From Pseudoduganella umbonata (GTDB lineage: Bacteria > Pseudomonadota > Gammaproteobacteria > Burkholderiales > Burkholderiaceae_D), in the NCBI RefSeq assembly GCF_014192225.1, contig NZ_JACHXS010000001.1:832440-896439 (forward strand): DNA of 64,000 nt, given 5' to 3'. The notes below the pieces were generated by a model. That model had not been told where the DNA came from. It ran no database searches and was given only the letters and a program-made list of their open reading frames with translations. Shown in pieces: positions 43,069 to 51,526 of this stretch (the first letter of the stretch is position 1; every line of letters begins with the position of its first letter). A program made the translations under genes and the position numbers.

Positions 43069-44159
43069 GCGGCCAGCGCCGGCGATTTGGCGACCTCGAC
43101 CAGCGTGGCCGGATCGATGTGCAGCAGTTCGCAGGCATTCTTCCAGCGGATCTTCTGCAGGTCTTCGTCCGACAGGCGCAATCCGTCGGTCAGGTCGTGG
43201 CGCACCGCGTCGCTGCCGCCGAAGTTCGAGCCATACAGCACGCGGTCGGCGCCGATGACTTCGATCATCGCCTGGCGCATCGGCAGCTCGTGCAGTTCGA
43301 CGTCGAAGTAGAAGTTCTTCAGGTATTCCAGGACCGGCTTCTTGTTGTGCGCCACGTCAAGGTTCGGATTGGTCTGCGCCAGGCGACCGAGCTGGTACGG
43401 CACGAAGCCGCCGCCGTGGGTGATGTACACCTTCAGGTTCGGGAAACGGTCGAACACGCCGCCGTTGATCATGTTCCAGAAACACTTGGTCTCGTCGTAG
43501 TTCATGCCGACGATGGCGGTGGTCTCGTAGTTGTCGGTATTGGCGTTCTCGCCCCAGGTGACCGACTGGTTATAGCCGTGCACGAACATCGGCAGGTCGA
43601 GGTCGCACAGGGCCTGCCACACCGGATCGAGCTCGGGCGAATCGAATTCCAGGCCGCCGAAGTTGGAGCCGCCCGCCACCAGGCCCTTGGCGCCCAGCGT
43701 GGTGCAGGCGCGGCGGATTTCCTTGGCGGCCTCGACCGGAACGTTGAGGGGCGCGTGGGCCCAGGCCATCAGGCGGTTCGGCGCGGCCGCGCAGTACTCG
43801 GCCAGCACGTCATTGACCTTGCGGGCGAACGGCACGCCGAATTCCGCTTCGGCCCAGTACATGTAGCAGTGCGAAGGAACCGACACCACCTGGGCGCTCT
43901 GCCCCGCCGCATCCATGCCGGCCAGGCGTGTCTTCGGATCGGCCCAGCGCTCCAGGTACTGGTTGATGTCGAGCTGCTTGCCTTCGGCGCGCGCCTTCTG
44001 CAGCGCGGCGCGCCGCTCCGGCGAGCCGAGCGACAGGATCCAGTGCCCGACGCGCAGCTTGATGTCGCCATCCGGGCGCTGTTCGAAGAAGGGACCCCAG
44101 TGCGGGTGCTGGTTGTAATAACCCGGGTGCGGGGCATGGGCGTGAAGGTCGATGAGCAT
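43065..44159 (-). CDS. Amidohydrolase_2 (ACMSD-like) hydrolase or decarboxylase
   Basis: 364 residues from ATG 44159 (CAGGAGACACC upstream). A TIM-barrel metal enzyme: HxH at 6-8 (LIDLHAHAP), His194 (FVHGYNQ), His248 (ITHGGGF). At the position of the conserved ACMSD metal Asp (usually GTDYP) the sequence is GSNFGGSD, so Asn312 replaces Asp. Family members decarboxylate or hydrolyse aromatic-derived acids. It is the first gene of the long minus-strand operon controlled by the operator at 44311. Confidence 0.88.
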   Translation of the reverse strand: MLIDLHAHAPHPGYYNQHPHWGPFFEQRPDGDIKLRVGHWILSLGSPERRAALQKARAEGKQLDINQYLERWADPKTRLAGMDAAGQSAQVVSVPSHCYMYWAEAEFGVPFARKVNDVLAEYCAAAPNRLMAWAHAPLNVPVEAAKEIRRACTTLGAKGLVAGGSNFGGLEFDSPELDPVWQALCDLDLPMFVHGYNQSVTWGENANTDNYETTAIVGMNYDETKCFWNMINGGVFDRFPNLKVYITHGGGFVPYQLGRLAQTNPNLDVAHNKKPVLEYLKNFYFDVELHELPMRQAMIEVIGADRVLYGSNFGGSDAVRHDLTDGLRLSDEDLQKIRWKNACELLHIDPATLVEVAKSPALAA

Positions 44160-44310
44160 GGGGTGTCTCCTGTCTGGATTGATTAACCCGACCACAGGCG
44201 CACTCATCCGGACACACCGGGGCCCCGTTCAGGCCTGCCCGCAAGCGCTACGTGTCTCCATCAGCCCGCACTCGGTCGGTGCTTTGCATCAGGACCCATC
44301 ATGCCAAACT

Positions 44311-44335
44311 TAGACAGAAATGGCAAATATGTTTA
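44311..44335 (-). promoter_or_regulatory. Island operator, site 2 (upstream of the amidohydrolase operon)
   Basis: On the minus strand TAAACA, 13 bases, TGTCTA. A -35-like TTAAAC and a TCTAAG lie 16 bases apart over it. Compared base by base with site 4 (51045-51069), 22 of 25 positions agree. It lies between the TetR gene stop and the amidohydrolase ATG at 44159. Confidence 0.75.
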
Positions 44336-44346
44336 ACTTTATTTTT

Positions 44347-44970
44347 TCAACGCTCGCTCGTGCCGCAGGCGACAAACGAATACAGGAACCTGACGATGCG
44401 CTGCACGCCGTCCTCCGGCCGCCGGTTCGGTACCACGAGCTCGCTCAGCACGCAGCGGATCAGCATTTCACAGACGAGGTCGCGGTCGATGCGGATGCCG
44501 AGCCGGCGGTCCCAGGAATCGAACACGGTGCGCATCAACTCGTCGATGCGCGCCAGCGACTCGTGGAACAGGCGCCCGAACAGGCGCAGCGTGTATTCGG
44601 GTGCCGCGCGCAGCAGCAGGCGCGCCTGGCCGTGCGCCGCGTAATTGTCCAGGTAGCGCACCAGCGCCTGGAAACGTTCGTCCGGATCCGTGAACGGCAC
44701 CACGGCGTCCGCCATGGCCTGCTGGAACGATGAACGCTTGTGGCGCGCGAACGCGTCCAGCAGTTCGTCCTGCGAGGCGAAGTAGCGATAGAAGGTGCCC
44801 CGCGACACTTGCGCGAGCTCGCATACGTCGAGCACCGAGATGCGGTCGGATCCGGCGCGCAAAACGATGGCCTCGGTGGCGGCCAGGATCGCCGCGACGG
44901 TCGTCTCCGCACGCCGGTTGCGCTTGTCGTTCGAGGAGTGGCTGGCGCTGGGGACGGTCGCGGTGCGCAT
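44347..44970 (-). CDS. TetR/AcrR-family transcriptional regulator
   Basis: 207 residues. The N-terminal helix-turn-helix is clear: TVAAILAATEAIVLRAGSDRISVLDVCELAQVSRGTFYRYFASQDELLDAF. The helical ligand domain follows (DERFQALVRYLDNYAAHGQARLLLR and on). Its gene lies between operator sites 2 and 3, 27 bases after the SDR stop, so it is probably co-transcribed with that SDR and autoregulated. It is the best candidate for the regulator binding TGAACA-N13-TGTTCA across the island. The ditK-type TetR of diterpenoid clusters is a possible relative. Confidence 0.9.
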   Translation of the reverse strand: MRTATVPSASHSSNDKRNRRAETTVAAILAATEAIVLRAGSDRISVLDVCELAQVSRGTFYRYFASQDELLDAFARHKRSSFQQAMADAVVPFTDPDERFQALVRYLDNYAAHGQARLLLRAAPEYTLRLFGRLFHESLARIDELMRTVFDSWDRRLGIRIDRDLVCEMLIRCVLSELVVPNRRPEDGVQRIVRFLYSFVACGTSER

Positions 44971-44997
44971 CGGGGTGGTAATCCTGTCGTGGAAAAA

Positions 44998-45798
44998 TCA
45001 GTATTCGCGAACCGGCACATGCGCCGGCCTGGAGTTGTAGCCCGGCAGGTGCAGGCCGCCGTCGACATGGAACGATTCGCCGGTCACGTAGCGCGACATG
45101 TCGCTGGCCAGGAACACGGCCACCGGGCCGATATCGTCTTCCGGGTCGCCGCAGCGGCCCAGCGGGCGCATCGCCGCCGACCGCTCGGCGAACCCCGGGT
45201 GCTCCGCCGCCAGCTTGTGGAACGTCGCGCCCATCGCCGTCGGCGCGATCGCGTTCACGGTGATGTTGAAACGCCCCCATTCGGCCGCCGCGCTGCGCGT
45301 CAGGCCGATGATCGCAGCCTTGGCGGTGTTGTAGTCGGCATGCAGCCAGGCCCCGATGTCGACATCGATCGAATAGAAGTTGACGATCTTGCCGCCGCCA
45401 CGCGTGCGCATGTGCGGCAGCGCCGCGCGCATGGCCCACCAGCAGGCCTTGACGGTGGACGTCAGGGTCTGGTCGAGCATCTCGTCGGTCTTGTCTTCCA
45501 GCAGCACGTTCGGCGTCGGCACGAAAGCGTTGTTAACCAAAATATCCAGACCGCCGAACTGATCGACAGCAGCAGCGACTGCTGCTTCAACAGATGCTTT
45601 CTGCAAGACGTCGGTCTGGATGAACAGTGCCTTGCCGCCGAGTTCCTCTACTTCGCGGGCGACCCTGGCGCCGCTGTCGGGGTCGATTTCGGCGATCACC
45701 ACCGCCGCGCCTTCGCGTGCAAAACGGCGTGCCACGCCGCGACCGATACCGCCGCCGGCACCGGTGACCAGCGCCACCCTGTCTTTCAGAAGCTCCAT
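44998..45798 (-). CDS. SDR-family dehydrogenase
   Basis: 266 residues from ATG 45798 (GAGGAGACTG upstream; an in-frame extension to 45843 would run through the operator and is rejected). Motifs: TGAGGGIGRGVA, NNAFV, catalytic Tyr-x3-Lys in HADYNTAKAAIIG. The usual catalytic Ser lies in NFYSIDV. It would oxidise or reduce an alcohol/ketone intermediate with NAD(P). Followed by the TetR gene. Divergent to the DUF2889 gene, with site 3 in the shared promoter. Confidence 0.92.
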   Translation of the reverse strand: MELLKDRVALVTGAGGGIGRGVARRFAREGAAVVIAEIDPDSGARVAREVEELGGKALFIQTDVLQKASVEAAVAAAVDQFGGLDILVNNAFVPTPNVLLEDKTDEMLDQTLTSTVKACWWAMRAALPHMRTRGGGKIVNFYSIDVDIGAWLHADYNTAKAAIIGLTRSAAAEWGRFNITVNAIAPTAMGATFHKLAAEHPGFAERSAAMRPLGRCGDPEDDIGPVAVFLASDMSRYVTGESFHVDGGLHLPGYNSRPAHVPVREY

Positions 45799-45815
45799 GT
45801 CAGTCTCCTCACTTA

Positions 45816-45840
45816 TGAACATATTTTCTGTTATTGTACA
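45816..45840. promoter_or_regulatory. Island operator, site 3 (divergent promoter SDR-TetR / DUF2889)
   Basis: TGAACA (45816-45821), 13 bases, TGTACA (45835-45840). It lies in the 75-base gap between the divergent genes at 45798 and 45874 and could control both, including the TetR gene itself. Confidence 0.75.
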
Positions 45841-45873
45841 CATTCACAACAACAACCGATATCGGAATACGCC

Positions 45874-46617
45874 ATGCAACGCTTTCGCAGGCGCATCGAA
45901 CTGGCCGCCCGCCGCCATGGCGACGGCGGCGAAGTGCGCGCCGTCCTCGAGGACGACTTCCATCATTTCCGTGTCGTGGTCGGGCATCGCGGCGGCGCGG
46001 TCACGGCGGTGCGCGGCGAAACGCCGCGGCATCCGTTCTCCGCCTGCCCTGGCGCGGCCCCCGAACTGGACCGCCTGGCCGGCATGCGGATCGACCGTAT
46101 TGCCAATTCGGTCACGCTGCATGCCGACCCGGCGCAGCAGTGCACGCACATGTTCGACCTGGCCGGGCTGGCGATCGCCGTCGCCGCGCGGGGCGACAGC
46201 CGGCGCCGCTACGACATCGACGTGCCGCGCCACGTCGACGGGCGCTCGCATGCGTGCCTGCGGCGCAACGGCGTACTCGTGCTCGAGTGGGAAGTAGACG
46301 GCAGCCTGATCCTGGGACCGGCGCCCTACGCCGGCGTCGACATGCGCCAGGGCATGGCGCGCTGGGCGCTGGGCACGCTGCCGGACGAGGAGGCGGAAGC
46401 GGCCCTCGTGCTGCGCCGCTGCGCCCTGATCTCGCTGGGGCGGCTGAAGGACCTCGACCGCCAGCCCCATGCCCACCTGAGCGGGCGCTGCTACGCCCAG
46501 CAGCCCGAACGCGCCCCGCAGGCGATCCGGATCGTCGGCTCGACGTGGGATTTCAGCGCGCGCCCCGAGGCGCTGTGCCAGGACGACCAGGCCTGGCTGG
46601 GCGACTTCGGCGCCTGA
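45874..46617 (+). CDS. DUF2889 family protein
   Basis: 247 residues from ATG 45874. Family features: RRRIELAARR near the N-terminus, VRAVLEDDFHHFRVVV, RHPFSACPGAAPELDRLAGM and QQCTHMFDLAGLAIAVA. DUF2889 proteins have no established biochemical role but recur in catabolic clusters for steroids and aromatic compounds in proteobacteria. It is a single-gene unit divergent from the SDR-TetR operon, convergent with the reductase gene. Confidence 0.85.
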   Translation: MQRFRRRIELAARRHGDGGEVRAVLEDDFHHFRVVVGHRGGAVTAVRGETPRHPFSACPGAAPELDRLAGMRIDRIANSVTLHADPAQQCTHMFDLAGLAIAVAARGDSRRRYDIDVPRHVDGRSHACLRRNGVLVLEWEVDGSLILGPAPYAGVDMRQGMARWALGTLPDEEAEAALVLRRCALISLGRLKDLDRQPHAHLSGRCYAQQPERAPQAIRIVGSTWDFSARPEALCQDDQAWLGDFGA

Positions 46618-46638
46618 GCTCGGCGCCACCCTGGCCGC

Positions 46639-47871
46639 TCAGCGGTTGGCCGCCTCCCACGCCTTCAGGTCGAAACCGGGCGCCGCCGCCATCGACGGCG
46701 TCAGCGCCGGCGGACGTGCCAGGATCTTGCGCGCCGCCATGTGGTCGCCGACCCGCCCGCAGGATTCCACCGCCAGCAGCTGTTCGCCGCGGAAGCACAG
46801 CACCGACACCTGCTGCGCCGCCGGGTCGCCGAGCACAACGTGATTGTCCGCGCCGCCCGACAGGCCCGCGATCTGCAGCTTGAGGTGGCCCTGGTCGGTC
46901 CAGAACCACGGCAACGCGGTGTACGGCGCCGGCTTGCCGGTGAGGCGCGCCGCGATCAGCTTTCCCTGGTCGACGGCGTTCTGCACCGACTCGAGGCGGG
47001 TCGGCCGTTCGCCGTTCTGCAGGCAGGGGAAGCAGGCGACGTCGCCCAGCGCGGAAATGTGCGGGTCGGACGTCAGCAGGCCAGCGTCGACCCGTATGCC
47101 ATTGTCGATGCCCAGTCCCGCCTCCAGCGCCAGCCCGACGTTCGGGATGACGCCAATGCCGTACACCACCAGGTCGGCGGGCAGGCGCCGGCCATCCGCC
47201 GTGAGCACGGCCACCGCCTTGCCGTTGTCGCCTTCAATTTCCGCCACCGCGCCGCGGAAGTGGAAGGTCACGCCCCAGGCGGCATGCGCCGCGCGGAACA
47301 GCTCGGACATGGCCGGCGACACCGCGCGGGCCATCGGGCGATCGCCCAGCTCCAGCACGTCGACCGCGGCGCCGGCGGCGGCCGCGACGGCGGCGAATTC
47401 CAGCCCGATGAAGCCGGCACCGATCACCACCACCCGCTTCGCATTGCCGAGCAAGGGCGCCAGTGCCTCGGCATCGGCGCGGGTCTTCACGCCATAGACG
47501 TTCGCCAGGCCGGCGCCCGGCACGTTCAGCGGCCGGTTATGGGCGCCGGTGGCCAGCACCAGGTGATCGTAGTCGAGCACCGTCCCCGAGGCCAGCAGCA
47601 GCCGGCGGTTCTGGCGGTCGATCGCGGCGCCGCGGTCGGCCACCAGGTCGATGCGCTGGTCGGTGTAGAACTGCGCCGGGCGGAACTGCATCGCCGTGGC
47701 ATCGATCTTCCCCAGCAGGTAGGCTTTCGACAACGGCGGGCGCTGGTAAGGCAGCCAGGGTTCGTCGTTGACGAGGGAGATGCTGCCGGTGTAGCCGTCC
47801 TGGCGCAGCGACAGCGCCACTTGCACGCCGGCATGGCCGGCGCCGGCGATCACGATGGAATTGAGCGTCAT
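46639..47871 (-). CDS. FAD-dependent ferredoxin reductase
   Basis: 410 residues of the putidaredoxin/rubredoxin reductase type. FAD motif IVIAGAGHAGVQVALSLR, RPPLSKAYLLGK, LVLATGAHNR, NAD motif VVVIGAGFIGLEFAAVAAAAGA, and second FAD motif ISALGDVACFPC. The C-terminal domain has WFWTDQGHLKLQIAG, typical of oxygenase reductases. It most likely passes electrons from NADH to the ferredoxin at 53741 and on to the ring-hydroxylating dioxygenase, and perhaps to the split Rieske enzyme. Confidence 0.93.
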   Translation of the reverse strand: MTLNSIVIAGAGHAGVQVALSLRQDGYTGSISLVNDEPWLPYQRPPLSKAYLLGKIDATAMQFRPAQFYTDQRIDLVADRGAAIDRQNRRLLLASGTVLDYDHLVLATGAHNRPLNVPGAGLANVYGVKTRADAEALAPLLGNAKRVVVIGAGFIGLEFAAVAAAAGAAVDVLELGDRPMARAVSPAMSELFRAAHAAWGVTFHFRGAVAEIEGDNGKAVAVLTADGRRLPADLVVYGIGVIPNVGLALEAGLGIDNGIRVDAGLLTSDPHISALGDVACFPCLQNGERPTRLESVQNAVDQGKLIAARLTGKPAPYTALPWFWTDQGHLKLQIAGLSGGADNHVVLGDPAAQQVSVLCFRGEQLLAVESCGRVGDHMAARKILARPPALTPSMAAAPGFDLKAWEAANR

Positions 47872-47899
47872 GGTATGGTTCCTCCAGTTTCGATAACAG

Positions 47900-49174
47900 T
47901 CATGCCGCCGCGTGCGCCTGCATGGCGGCTTGCGGACTGCGTCCCAGCGTCAGCAGCAGCAGCGAACCGGCCAGGGTGCTGGTGGCGCAATAGACCAGCA
48001 TCGTGGCATAGCCGCCGGTGGCGCTGAACATGGCCGCGAACAGCAGCGGCGCGCCCGCCGAGGCCACCGTGATCAGGCCCTGGTGCAGGCCGAAAATGCG
48101 CCCGTAGTCCTTCAGGCCGAAATAGCGCGCCATGAGGAAGGCGGCGATATCGAATTCGGCGCCCGCGCCCAGGCCCGCCAGCGCTGCGGCCAGGCTGAGC
48201 AGGACGATGTCACCGCTTCCCGACAGGAAGATGGCCGCGCCGACGGCCGGCAGGGCCAGACTGACGGCAGCCACGCCGGGCGGCCATAGCCTGTCGAGCA
48301 GGTAACCGACCACCAGCCGTCCCAGCACCAGCGCGATGCCGAACCAGGAAAAGACCTGCGTCGCGCCGGCGAGTGTCAGCCCGCGGTCGCGCAGCATCGG
48401 CACGGTGCTGGTGACCATGCCCATCACCGCCGAGACGACCAGGCACAGCGCCAGGTTGCAGATCCAGTACCTGGGCGATGCCAGCGCGGCCCGGAAGGAC
48501 ATGCCGGCCAGCGCCGGGGCGCCTGCTGCAACCGCCTCCGGCGCCGCAGCTGCCACCCTGGCCACTTGCGGCAGCCGGAACCAGGCAAGTGTCAGGGGGA
48601 TCCCGATCAGCACGTTCACCAGGGCCAGGATCACGAAAGGCGCCTGCCAGCCCCACTGGGCCACGCCCCACGCAAACAGGGGTGGCGTGACGGCGGCCGT
48701 GATGCCTGTGCCGGACAGGCCCAGCGCCAGCGCCAGGCCGCGGTTGCGCGTGAACCAGAGGTTCAGCAACTGCGTCCAGGTCACCGCCAGCGCGCCCATG
48801 CCGACGATGGGCAGAAGGAAGAAGGCCGCGTACAGCGTCCATACCGGGCCGCCAATGCCGGTGGTCGCCAGGTAGCCGAGCGCCATCGTGAACAGCGACA
48901 CCAGGGTGACGCGCTTGATGCCGAAGCGCAGGTTGAGCCAGCCGACCAGCTGCAGGCCGATCACCGCGCCGGCGAAGAGGAAACTGATCGCCGCCTGCAG
49001 CGACGGGCGGTCCCAGCCGAACTGCTGCTGCAGCGGGATGACCAGCACGCCGAAGCCGTACAGCAGGGCCGCGTTGATGCTGATCATGACCCCGGCAATC
49101 GACAGCAGCAGGACGCGCCAGCCCTGCCTGAATTCGGCGAAATCGATCGCCGCGCCATTCTTGGTTCCGACCAT
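47900..49174 (-). CDS. MFS transporter (monocarboxylate/oxalate-formate antiporter type)
   Basis: 424 residues, twelve predicted helices. N-terminal half has FGVLVIPLQQQFGWDRPSLQAAISFLFAGAVIGLQLVGWLNLRFGIKRV, a motif typical of the OFA/MCT-like MFS branch; LGLSGTGITAAVTPPLFAWGV follows helix 4. AGGAGACAACC precedes ATG 49174. It may import the acidic growth substrate or export an acid product. It lies between the reductase and FAH genes in a minus-strand run from 50983. Confidence 0.9.
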   Translation of the reverse strand: MVGTKNGAAIDFAEFRQGWRVLLLSIAGVMISINAALLYGFGVLVIPLQQQFGWDRPSLQAAISFLFAGAVIGLQLVGWLNLRFGIKRVTLVSLFTMALGYLATTGIGGPVWTLYAAFFLLPIVGMGALAVTWTQLLNLWFTRNRGLALALGLSGTGITAAVTPPLFAWGVAQWGWQAPFVILALVNVLIGIPLTLAWFRLPQVARVAAAAPEAVAAGAPALAGMSFRAALASPRYWICNLALCLVVSAVMGMVTSTVPMLRDRGLTLAGATQVFSWFGIALVLGRLVVGYLLDRLWPPGVAAVSLALPAVGAAIFLSGSGDIVLLSLAAALAGLGAGAEFDIAAFLMARYFGLKDYGRIFGLHQGLITVASAGAPLLFAAMFSATGGYATMLVYCATSTLAGSLLLLTLGRSPQAAMQAHAAA

Positions 49175-49248
49175 GGTTGTCTCCTGTTGGGTCGTGGAAG
49201 CGGCGCCCTGGCTCTGCGGCCGGGTGCACCGGGGGGAAGGAAGGCGGT

Positions 49249-50235
49249 TCAGGGCCGCACGATGCGGCTGCGCAGCACGCCGATGCGTTCGATCTCGAGC
49301 TCGATCTCGTCGCCCGGCTTCAGGTAGCGCAGCTGTTCGAGCCCGCAGCCGTTGCCGACCGTGCCGGAACCCAGCACTTCACCCGGGTACAGCGTCTCGG
49401 AGCGCGAGATGTGCTCGATCACGTCCTCGAAGCGCCAGCGCATGTCGCGCGTGCTGCCCCTGCCCCACTCTTCGCCGTTGACCCGCGCGACCATGGCCAG
49501 ATCGTAGGGATCGGGAATCTCGTCGGCGGTGACCAGGCATGGCCCCATCACATTGCCGGTGTCGAAATCCTTGCTCTTGGCCGGCCCCAGCATGCCGGCC
49601 ATTTCCAGCGCCTGGGTGTCCCGCGCGCTCATGTCATTGAAGATCGTGTAGCCGACGATATGGTCGCGCGCCGCGCCGGAGGCGATGTCCTTGCCCTTGC
49701 GCCCGATGTAGCAGGCGAACTCCAGTTCAAAATCCATCGCCTTGCTGTAGGCGGGCCAGATCACATCCTCGTCCGGGCCGATGACGGCGAAGCGATTGCA
49801 CTTGTAATAGATCGGCTGGCGATTGAAGGTGGCAAGCACGCGCTCGTCGGCGCGCGTATTCATTTGCGCCAGCGCCTCCTCCGGATTGGGCAGGTGCGCC
49901 ACGCGCGCGCGGCGCGCCGCCGCGAAGCTCTGCTTCAGGTGCAGCTCGAAGCACGAGCAGTCGCGCATCTGCGGCGGCGGCTGGATCGGCGCGCACAGCC
50001 TGACCGTGGCACGTCCGATGACCGCCCCGGCAGGCGGGTGGGCAACCAGGCGGCGCGCCTCGTCCATGGCTTCGTCGCCCGCCTCGACCAGCGCCAGGAT
50101 GCTGGTGAACGCGGGCCATGCGCCCAGGCCGGTGGTGGTGGCGGCGCTGCGCAGATCGACGATCGCCGTATCGTCGTCGATCAGGGCGCCGGGGCGCATG
50201 GCGCCCGAAGTGTCGCGGTAGGTAACCAGTCTCAT
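49249..50235 (-). CDS. FAH-family hydrolase/isomerase
   Basis: 328 residues. Metal ligands in DFELEFACYIG and NDMSARDTQ, with the preceding lid segment MRDCSCFELHLKQSF and the C-terminal YPGEVLGSGTVGNGCGLEQL. This is the longer FAH type, as in fumarylacetoacetases and acylpyruvate hydrolases. It probably hydrolyses the C-C bond of a ring-cleavage product. GGAGACAC lies upstream of ATG 50235. It is distinct from the FAH protein at 42196, so two different steps may be served. Confidence 0.92.
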   Translation of the reverse strand: MRLVTYRDTSGAMRPGALIDDDTAIVDLRSAATTTGLGAWPAFTSILALVEAGDEAMDEARRLVAHPPAGAVIGRATVRLCAPIQPPPQMRDCSCFELHLKQSFAAARRARVAHLPNPEEALAQMNTRADERVLATFNRQPIYYKCNRFAVIGPDEDVIWPAYSKAMDFELEFACYIGRKGKDIASGAARDHIVGYTIFNDMSARDTQALEMAGMLGPAKSKDFDTGNVMGPCLVTADEIPDPYDLAMVARVNGEEWGRGSTRDMRWRFEDVIEHISRSETLYPGEVLGSGTVGNGCGLEQLRYLKPGDEIELEIERIGVLRSRIVRP

Positions 50236-50284
50236 TGCTGCAGTTCCATTGCTGTGTCTCCGTACTTGTTTTGGTGATCCGCGG

Positions 50285-50983
50285 CTACACGCGGCCGTTG
50301 ACCGGAATGCAGGCGCCGGTCAGCGCCGACGCCTCGTCCGACAGCAGGAAGGCGATGACCGCCGCCAGCTTGTCGGGCGTCACCCAGCGGGCATGATCGG
50401 CATCCGGCATGTCGGCACGGTTGGCGGGCGTGTCGATGATGCTCGGCAGGACGGCGTTGACGGTGATGCCGCGGTCCTTCAGCTCTTCGGCCAGGGCTTC
50501 GGTCAGGCGCATCACCCCGGCCTTGGAGGCAGCGTAGGCGCCCATCCCCATGCCGGCTTTCTGCGCCGCCGCCGCACCGACATTGACGATGCGCCCGGCG
50601 CCGCGCGCCAGCAGGTGCGGCAGCGCCGCGCGGCAGCTGGCCACGGCGGTACGCAGGTTCGTGTCGTACATGCGATCCCACGACGCCAGCGCCCCGCCTT
50701 CGACGGTTTCCCAGGTGAAGCCGCCGGCGACGTTGACGATGCCGTCCGGCGCACCGAGCGCTTCGCGCACCTGGGTGTACGCGGCCTGGCAGGCGGCTTC
50801 CTGCCCCAGTTCGATGCCGCCGAGCGCCAGTGCAAGGCCCGGCACAGGAGCGCCGGATGGCGCGGCACGGTCGAGCAGCGCTACGGATGCGCCTTCGGCA
50901 ATCAGCCGTTCGGCGACGGCGCGGCCCAGCGCGCCGAAGCCGCCGGTAATGACGATGATGCGGGAAGCAAGTCGATCGGACAT
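50285..50983 (-). CDS. SDR-family dehydrogenase
   Basis: 232 residues, short for the family. Motifs: ITGGFGALGRAVAERL, NVAGGFTWE, and Tyr-x3-Lys in GAYAASKAGV; the residue expected as catalytic Ser falls in NVGAAAAQK, where no Ser is found. It might reduce a ketone in the pathway. It is the first gene of a minus-strand run (50983 to 46639) whose promoter contains operator site 4, shared with the divergent DUF35/thiolase-like pair. Confidence 0.9.
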   Translation of the reverse strand: MSDRLASRIIVITGGFGALGRAVAERLIAEGASVALLDRAAPSGAPVPGLALALGGIELGQEAACQAAYTQVREALGAPDGIVNVAGGFTWETVEGGALASWDRMYDTNLRTAVASCRAALPHLLARGAGRIVNVGAAAAQKAGMGMGAYAASKAGVMRLTEALAEELKDRGITVNAVLPSIIDTPANRADMPDADHARWVTPDKLAAVIAFLLSDEASALTGACIPVNGRV

Positions 50984-51044
50984 GGTGTGAAGGTTCTCCG
51001 GACGGAATGAGGGACGGGATGGAATTGGCCCGGTGTGAAAACTT

Positions 51045-51069
51045 TAAACATATTTTCAATTTCTGTCTA
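51045..51069. promoter_or_regulatory. Island operator, site 4 (divergent promoter)
   Basis: TAAACA (51045-51050), 13 bases, TGTCTA (51064-51069), in the 144-base gap between the divergent genes at 50983 and 51128. Nearly identical to the reverse complement of site 2. Confidence 0.75.
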
Positions 51070-51127
51070 CATAGTTGTAGAATCTTCTCACCGACAGTTC
51101 GCCATCCACTCGTTCCAGGGCCAGCAC

Positions 51128-51526
51128 ATGACAAGAAAACTTCCGGCACTCACTGCCGACAACCGGGCATTCTGGCAAGGCGGCGCCGAAGGCCGGCTGC
51201 AGATGCATCACTGCGACCGCTGCGCGCGCTTCTTCCACCCGCCGGCGCCGATCTGCCCGCGCTGCCTCGGCCAGGACGTCGCGCCGCGGCCGGTCTCGGG
51301 CCGCGGCAAGGTCGTCACCTTCACCATCAACCACCAGGCCTGGCGGCCGGACCTGGACCAGCCCTATGTGGTGGCCATCGTCGAGCTGGCCGACCAGGAA
51401 GGCTTGCGTTTCGTGAGCAATATCGTCGGCACCGAGCCGGAGCGGGTCAGCATCGGCATGCCGGTGCAGGTGTGCTTCGAGCAGGTCGAGGATGTCTGGC
51501 TGCCGCTGTTCGAGAGGGCTGCATGA
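51128..51526 (+). CDS. DUF35 OB-fold/zinc-ribbon protein
   Basis: 132 residues. The N-terminal rubredoxin-like zinc ribbon has Cys29, Cys32, Cys43 and Cys46 (HHCDRCARFFHPPAPICPRC), followed by an OB-fold (GKVVTFTINHQAW, PYVVAIVELADQEGLRFVSNI). Such proteins partner with SCP-x/Ltp2-type thiolase-like enzymes to form retro-aldolases acting on CoA thioesters in sterol side-chain degradation. The stop overlaps the start of the thiolase-like gene (ATGATG), as expected for subunits of one enzyme. Confidence 0.92.
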   Translation: MTRKLPALTADNRAFWQGGAEGRLQMHHCDRCARFFHPPAPICPRCLGQDVAPRPVSGRGKVVTFTINHQAWRPDLDQPYVVAIVELADQEGLRFVSNIVGTEPERVSIGMPVQVCFEQVEDVWLPLFERAA

